Part shown: one piece after another, positions 24,201 to 33,200 of the stretch
How positions within the stretch are numbered: position 1 is the stretch's first letter
Layout of the letters: each line of letters starts with the position of its first letter
DNA from: Sweltsa coloradensis
Taxonomy: Eukaryota > Arthropoda > Insecta > Plecoptera > Chloroperlidae
Length of the DNA: 64,000 nucleotides
Assembly: GCA_024449915.1 (NCBI GenBank)
Contig: JAMZAV010000317.1
Coordinates: 875,501-939,500, forward strand
Reading direction: 5' to 3'
The notes under the pieces: generated by a model
The model's database searches: none
What the model was told of the DNA's origin: nothing
What the model saw: the letters and a program-made list of their open reading frames with translations, nothing else
Position numbers and translations under genes: made by a program

Positions 24201-27200
24201 CTGATACCCACTTAACTTCAGACTCGGACAGCCGTGGTATAGATGTTGACTTGTTGACTTCAGTTGTCATTTACCTAGGCCACGCGGCAAAATGAACGTG
24301 TTTTTATTTCAACACAGCTTATTTATCGAAGCACTTATTGTGAGTGTATACGCTCATATTCAAGTTAAATAATATGATTTAGAAAGTACTTATCAACATT
24401 TCAACATTTCTAAAATAGATGCTAAATCTCGATTTGAAAATGCCAAAACCAACCTAGCTTCTGCCTGGTTGGCTTAGGCTATGGGGCATACTTGAAGCCT
24501 AGGCCAGAAGTAAATTTGTCTACAAATATATTTTCAAAGCTAGGTGTAGCCAGGGTCCACTAGATACCTAACAGCTGCTGTAAGGTGGGTCTTCGCTTGT
24601 ACTTCCACAATGTATAAGCGCCATCTTAGTTCCCTAAGTCAAGGCCTACTTGATAATGTGTCTACTGAGTGCGCGAACACATTATCCAATGGACCTTACA
24701 GAGTTCCCTAAGTCAAGGCCTACTTGATAATGTGTCTACTGCGTGCGCGAACACATTATCCAATGGACCTTACAGAGATTTTGTAAACAAATAGCAGACT
24801 GCAGCTGGACGTCAATTTCAAAAGTCGGTTGTACATTTGAATGCAATAAATACATAAATTGGCTACCACCTATATAATCTTTGATTCCTTTGTTGGCAGG
24901 TAACATTATGATGTAAATAATGTTCATATCTTTCAACTTCATATGTCAATTATTTTCATTTGCATAATGGATATTAGGACCCGAGGCAAACTGTCCAGAT
25001 ACCGGTAGGCAAAAGGCCTTTTAGCATTGATGATGTGGTTTGTTAGATAAAGATGAGTCCAAGCCATAGGCCTACTTGCACCACGTAGGCCTATAAACCA
25101 AAACCTCATGAGGCAAACTTGAACTTGAATCTGATCTTTCTAGGGCCTAGCCCTAGGCCTAAGAACGCGAGACCTAAGCTCTACGACGACTTCTACAAGG
25201 TCTAGGCCTTTGACTATGAAAAAACCACACAAATATGAGGGCCTAGCCTAGGCTTATGCACATACAATCTTTTATCGTAGAGTTGTAACTACATTCTAAA
25301 CACAAAGGTAGGCCTAATATCAATGATAATATTGATAATAATCCACAATGCTCAATCTTTGCTGACCATCATAGATACTACTATCTGTCAAAACAAAACA
25401 AAAACATATCACATTCTGCTACGGATAATATTACAGAGCGTGTTCGGAGCGCTTTGATTATTTTTAAAACACACGCAGGGAACTAAGATGGCGGTTTGTT
25501 TACATCAGGTGAGAAGACCCAGCTTACAGCAGCTTAGCATAAGTATCTAGTGGACCCTGGTGTAGCAAGGCATTGGCTAGGCTGTAGCCTCTAGGCATAT
25601 AATATCCAAGGTCGTAACTAGGCCTGCTACGCTTTAAAAATTATGAAAATTTGAGAAATTTGAAAATTCTGTAATTGAACGTTTATTTGAAGTAACGTAT
25701 CTATTTTGAGTCTCCATCCAATAAAAAAAATTTATTTTGAAAATTTTGGAAATTTGAGTAATTTAGAATTTTTTGAGAATTAATATAGCACATTGGTTAT
25801 CAAATAACCTTTTTTAAAAAAAATATCGTCTGTAGGAAAAATCATCTTGAATTTTGGGCACTTTTGTCATAGGATAATATGCAAATTATCCAAATTGGGG
25901 TAAATTTGAATCATAAAGTCAAAATTTTGAATGAATGTGTGTGAAATTAATAACACCATCTTGGAAATATTATTCCTTAACAATATTACCTCATGACAAT
26001 TTAACATCAGGGTCAAAATTCTGAAGTTATGCTCCAACTTTCAATTTCTATTGCACTAGTCACTACTGAGGAAACACACACAAAAACAAGATGGCCGCCA
26101 ATTTACCTCCTCATGATTTTAAAAACAAATATCATACTTTGATCAACAAAAAAACATGTCTGCAAAACATAAGTTTAACTTATTATATTTGTGAATTTAA
26201 CATGTCTTAACCCTCCATTTTTGGGTAACGCACGGATATTTCCTTAGTTTTTTTTCACCAACATTGAAAAGGTTAAAGGCCTTCGCCTAGATACGTCGGA
26301 ATGTATCCTGAAAACAAAATCCTTTCTTTTGTGTGCAATTTTTCCTTCTATGCAAACAAGAGGTTGGTATAAAGACATTTAAATAAAGTGAAATACAGTA
26401 CAAAATTAATGCGAAATCTTCACGAATGCCACGATTAGTTTTCTCCTGTCCTTGAAAAGACCATAGCTTCCTTCATACGCAGCGCATTATCTGCTCGCTA
26501 TAACAATATAGCTAATTATTGAAAAATGCCTTGGGGCCTATAAGCTCCAGGCTACAAGAATAAATTGGGAAAGGTCTAGACTTTTCTAAATGGCCCAACG
26601 CCCAAACTGTCAAAACAAAATCAAAACGTAACACATTCTGTTTCAGATAATATTTCAGAACGTGCTCTGATCGCTAGAGGTTACTTTTTAAAACACGCTC
26701 AATGTCGAAGTTCATTGGACTCAAGATGGCCGTTTGTTTACACTCAACCGCATTGCGAACGCTTTTTCCAGTCGCGTTGATGGATGAGCTTTTATGGTTG
26801 ATTATTTTTGTCTAATGGTAACTGTTTCGTGTCATCATTGTTGTCGTCAATGTCATTGTCGTCATTGTCAATTCAAGAGCGAGAGAGAGACACCTTAAGG
26901 CGAGGCGACCGACTGCGAGTGTGAGAGAGACCGAGAACCGACACGCGCCTCGTTGTGCCAGCCGCGATAAGTGCGGGGCGGCGAGGTTATATTGCCTTAA
27001 AAGTACGATTTTTATGAGATGTATTTCTCCGATTAACATATCTAAGTTGACTTGTTGCCTTGGGCCTGTCTGCGAGTGGACAGGCCCAAGGCAACAAGTC
27101 TCTGTCGACACGTCGCCCCTGAAGATGGAGAATGTGACTTCTCCGAAACGTCGGGCAGGGAGGGGTAAGTGTGAACCTCCTTGTTATTCTTCGCGGAAAA

Positions 27201-30200
27201 AAGCCCCATTCAACAATAATTATTTAATATATATTTATACACTGTTGTAGGTTTTCGCGGCCCGTCATAGGATAAAAACAAGGATCTTGGGTAAAACCGC
27301 GTCGAAAATAAGATGAACCAGGGCAGAACCGTGGCGTCCACCGACGTTTCGTCTGTACTACGTCAGACATTTTCAAGGTTGACTCTACGTTGTGACTACG
27401 GAGGTTAGAGTCACAGTGGCTGGCAAGCACGCAGCGCCCGCGTTATATAGCCTCGGCTGAAGGTGTGGGGCAGCAAGGTCATATCGTGAAAAGGTGCGGG
27501 GCGGCGATGTCATATCGAAAAAATACGGATGGTGGCAATTGAGAAACAAAATAGCACAGCTTACTGTTGTGAAAACTTTTAAGTCCGGATTCTTGTCATA
27601 GGGCCTGATTGGTTGTCTTTTGAAATGTTATTCGTGCTTAGAATTATGGAATCTGACATTTGCACCATATCTGAGGGATTTAGCTGAATAGGTCTACGGA
27701 CTACATGGCGAGGCATGAGTGCAGGTTTCCAAGCAAGAGGGAGACTCTGACTATCGTTTCTTTTGTTCAGGTTATTTGTCCGTTTCTCAATTTCCACAGA
27801 TTATAAGATAATACGTGGCTAGAGCTGTTGTACAGGGCAAATAGTTTTGGTTTTGTCAAAATCTATCACATGCGAGTAAGCTTTAGCATGTTGGGCCAGC
27901 TTGACACCTGCTTTCACAGCATTAGAGTGTTCATTTATCCTCACTGCTATGCGTCTGCCTGTTTGGCCTATATACGTTTGATCGCAGTCGCCACAGGGAA
28001 CCTCATAAACCTCTCTTTCCTCCAGATGAACAGAGTCCTTTGCACTTCTCAAAAAGGAGCTGATTTTTCTGTCAGTGAAGAAAATGGTTTCGATGTTCTT
28101 ACGATTGAGGATTCTACCTTTGACGTCTGTGGTACCCTTGACATATAGAAGAAAAGCTTTTGACCATGGTTTCTCCTTGTTCTCAGTATCATCTTCAGAT
28201 TTCTTCAGGTCACGTTTAAACGCTCTGGTTATGTTATGTCTCGTTCCAAGTAACCATTGAGTGATAGAATTCACGGAGCTTGTCAAATTCCTCTCTTGAG
28301 TGAGATTTGTCAGTGAGGTTCCTGGACCGGGTGACTAGAGTGTTAACCACTGAAAATAACTGTGAAGAACGGTGGTGGGAAGCAGCATTCAGATACCGGT
28401 TGGTGTGGGTGGGTTTCCTTTAGACTCTGTATGTCCCAAACTGCCATCAACATTCTTTATTATCAAGACATCGAGAAAAGCAAGTGAGTCGTTGGATTCT
28501 ACTTCCATGGCGCAATGAATGTTCGAATGGATACCATTTAGATAGTCAAGGAAATCATTCAACTTGTCCACCCCATGGGGCCAAATAGCATAGACCCACA
28601 TATCGTATCCAAAAAGATGGTTTGTTAGGAGCTGCAGCAAGGGCCCTGTTCTCAAAATCTATCATGAATAAGTTGGCAATTGCTGGTGATGGCGGCGAGC
28701 CCATATGAGCTCCCTCTACTTGCTTATAGAACTTGTTTTCATGAATAAAGTATGCAGAAGACATACATGCAATGCCTGCATGCATTATTTGATGTATGCA
28801 ATCAAAATAAAACCTTTCAATGACAACAAAACGTGTCTTCCTTGTCCCGCCCGATGTCGTGTCGGATTGAAGTGATGAGCGTTTGATCACGGAACCCAGA
28901 GCCGGATGCTGCTATCAGTTCGATCTGTTCGCGTGATAATCTGCTGCTCTTGCAGTATGCAGACCTTGCTCCACGTACCGATCGTATCATTTATCACATT
29001 GTGTGATATTAAGACCTATATATTCCAGGCGTAGGTTCCCGCTCCTGTGTTAAGTTTTAACGTTGTTGAATCTAGGGCGACGGTAGTTCGCCCGCAGCCA
29101 AGCGCACGCGACTGCTTAAGAGCCGACGAACTCGCGGCCCTGTATACGCCTATCCGAGTTGGGGTTTTTCAGCTATCTACATACGCCGCCCCGAAAGATT
29201 TACTATCTTGAAACTCGGTATATGACCTGATATTTGTTCCATGACCTACAAAAATAAATCACCCCGATCCGATAACCCGTTCTGTGTTAAAAAAGTGCCT
29301 CAACTCGTTGAAATCCTTCCGGCTGGTTGGCTAGCTGGGTAAGTGTGTGGGGGGTTAATTCTGGCGGAAAGTATATAAGAGCTTACAGAAAAAACTGTAC
29401 ATCTTAGAACTATGAAACTTGGACCACACTAATATGTACCTCAGACGCAGTGCCTAAATCTCTGAACTTAGATCTGCCAAGCTTTTAGGTACAATCGAAG
29501 AAATATTTCTCATGCATATCGTACTTTTACGATTTTCCCCGATTTTTTATGCAATATGTTTCGTGATATTTGGCCCGCGACCGGGCAAACGGCTACTCCG
29601 ATTTTAGTGAAACTTTATGGCAACGTTTGAAATCACTAAACTTAGAAAAGGCCCTATTTGTTATGATTTTGGGGAAAATCGAAGAATTATTATTTTTCAA
29701 AAACGTACTTTTAGGGCAATGATTGGTCAATTTCGGCCTCGCTGCCCCTCACCTTTTCGCGGCTGGCACAACAAGGCGCATGCCGGTTCTCGGTCTCCTT
29801 CAGGCTCGCAGGTTGCACATGGTTCACTTTTCTTCTTGTCTTGATAATGACGACAATAATGACACGAAGCAGTAATCATTGAACAAAAATAATCAACCAT
29901 AAAATCACATCCATCAACGCGGCTGAGCGAAAGCAAAGCGGCCTAGTTACAAAAATCAAAACTGAAACACTTCGAGCTTGTGAGTTTGATCAAGAATGCA
30001 AGTGCGCCTACCTTCGCATGTCCACATCTCGTTGTCCCACTTCCCCGGGAAGACGCAGTTGATGGTGTTGTACGTCTCGACCACCTGGTTGCCGGCCGGG
30101 CAACTAGTGAAGATCGCCATGGTCTTGACGGGAACCTTCTCGGCGCAGTCGATCCCGGCTCCGAACTTCGACTCCAGGGACTCGTGTTTACAAGTGAAGT

Positions 30201-33200
30201 TGGCGTCCCCCGCGTCCAGACCGGGACACCCCAAAAACATTGTCATCATTTTCTGAAAGCCACACAATAGCTTGTACAAATTAGGGTGTACCTCAAGGTT
30301 CTGTTCTTGGCGCCTTGTTCTCCATCATCTATCATGATAGACCTTCCTTTATGTGAATAACCTAAGCAGCCATTCAAGTTAACATTATAATATAACGCTC
30401 CATTAAAAGAAACAATAGGTTGATGTTCTACTAGTTGATTTGGATGCAATATACTAATGGTGCTCTGTAAATGGAATATATTTAAACAATACTAAATATG
30501 TGTTTCTTTGACTCTCTTGGCATTGACCGATAGGTAGACTCTCTAACTCCCGCACACTCAAAATGCAATTTCGAATTACAATAAGAACACAGCACATAAT
30601 CACCAATGTTATCAACACCATCTTACACTGGCCGCAACTCGACATTATCAGACCGCAGAACTATCGCGGAGTGATTCACAGATACGGTCTACCTCGTCGG
30701 ATTCGAAGAGCAAGTTATACTTTCGCGACCCGATATAATTGAAGAGAAATTATAAAATTGACAGAATGTTATGTTGTATACATATTTCTATGAAATACGG
30801 TCTTCTTACCTGAGTCTTTTCACTGATTCCCTTTGAGTTCCTCGGATTGAAGTTCCCAGCTGCATTGTGAACTCCCGTATTGGCCGACAGACCATCGGGG
30901 AACACAAACTGGAGACAAGGAATTGTGGCTATTACGAGACCAATTAATCAATTGTTTGTAGATTTAAAGAATGATTTCGAATATCTGAAAACGTTTAAAA
31001 ATATTGTTTTTTAGGTTTCCACCTTGCGATTTTGATAAAAAAAAAACTTACAATTGCAAATTTATTTTAGTTGAACTAATCTCCTGGACTTGACACTGCA
31101 CTTAAATGAATATTAATTATTATTTTTCGTAGGAAGCCGGTACTGGGTGCAATTCATGTTCCCGTTCAGGTGTCTAGCAAGCTATTTTGGACTTTCGATA
31201 ATTAGTATTGTGAAGGGATGTCCGAGGACCCAATCCCATGCAATTACATTAATTACCGAGGTTAACCTCGGCAAAAACTAGTCAGGATTGACGATCTCAA
31301 CGCAATTCGAATCCGGGACCTCCCGAATAAGTCTCGCGCTTTTCAATTGAGCCAACCTTGTGGTAAATAAGATGAATTGACTAATTGTAGATTTAGGAGG
31401 ACATGCTTCATTGGCAAATTGTTATTTTCTTAATCAACTAATGACACAATCGTGATAAGTAAAATGTGTTTTGGTTAATTTCAAATGTTTAATCTGGGTT
31501 TTACCTTTTAACGGTAATACAAACCAATGTTTATAAGTCAATAATTATTGTATATGGTAGGAAATCAGAACCATGTATTAATTTTGACCTTAAAACTACA
31601 CCAAGTTTTTTTTAACTATCTAATAACGGTTTCTCATTAGAAAGTTATGGTAATGTAGCTGCATGGTTCCAGTGTGGTAGAGCCTAGGGCCTAGTAGGCC
31701 TGGGCTATTTGCATGTGTTTTTAAGTAAGTAAGTAGGTAATTGATTTATTTAGCAATAAAACTGCTATTACATACAATGTACATTGTTATGATACAAGAT
31801 AAAATATACAACCAGGCAGGTATAACACATGATAAAAGTGAACAATACAGGCAAGGATAATCTACCAAATCTCTTTAAGTACATATTCCCTACATTGGGT
31901 TTTAAACTTATGCACACACACCTCATCCTTGAGACTTTTACTAAGCCCATTGTAGACCCTAACTCCACTATAGAAAACACTGTTCTGTGTCCTACTTTTA
32001 TTGCACCTTCTAACCTCTATATCATTAAAATTTCTCATATTATACTTAACAGAGTCTGACACATACTTAATATTCTTACTAAAATAACCAGGTAACATAC
32101 CTTTGGTTAACTTGTGAACAAATATTAATACATTAAAATGAATTGGTTGATTAACTGATAACATATCTAGTCTGGCCAACATGACTCTCACTGGAGTGTA
32201 TTTGTCACATTTAAGTAATATTCGCATCCCTTTATTTTGCATCTTTTGTAGCATAGCTAAATCTTGAAGAGGGATACCCCACAACAATGTATTACAATAG
32301 TTAAAATGTGGCATTACTATTGCATTAAAAACTAGTTTTCTAGTTCTCGCAGAAAGGTTATTTCCGATTCTCCCTAGAAATCCAATTTTCTTCCCAATTT
32401 TTTCCCTAAATATTCAACATGCTTGTCTAGTTTTAAGTAATGATCAATAATTATACCCAAATATTTTATTTCACTAACAAAATGTATATTTTCACTATCA
32501 ATACTAATCAAGTTTCATTACAACTCTCCATCACTTTGTCTCTGCTTTTCATTGATGAGGTTAACAACATACATTTAGTTTTACTTAGATTTAACTTCAA
32601 TTTATTAAGCTTAACCCATTCAGATAATTTAACTAAAACTCTATTCATTGCATCACAAATCTCTTGAACACTAAGCCCTGAACATGATAACAGCGAGTCG
32701 TCTGCAAACAAGTTTATAAAAATGTTTTTATCATCATTAATACTGAATATATCATTTACATAGATAATGAACAATAACGGCCCCAACACAGAGCCCTGAG
32801 GGACACCATGCTCACATAATAATTCCCCTGAAACTTCATTTTGGAATTTAGTTATTTGCTTCCTATCAGTTAAATAGCTTTCCAACCAATCCAATGCCTT
32901 ACCCCTTACTCCATAATTGTGCAACTTATTTAGTAATATCTGTCTATCAATCGTTTCAAATGCTCTTTTAATGTCTAGGAAGACAGCAACAGTGACTTTA
33001 CCATCATCCAAATCTTTCATCCAATTATCAATGACCAATTGTAATGCTGTCTCGCAAGAATGACCATTTCTAAATCCAGATTGATGCTCATGCAAAATAC
33101 CCTGTTTATCAAAAAAGCCTAACTGCTGCTCATGTATTACTTTTTCAAGCACCTTCTCGTAAGTAGGGAGCATATTAATTGGGCGGAAATCTTCAGGGTT

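Noticed and set aside
27828..28148. 106-codon plus-strand frame
   Set aside because: Antisense of the Penelope-like GIY-YIG region.
27569..28890. A host GIY-YIG endonuclease gene
   Set aside because: The domain follows a Penelope-type RT, is frameshifted, and is absent from the sister duplication arm.
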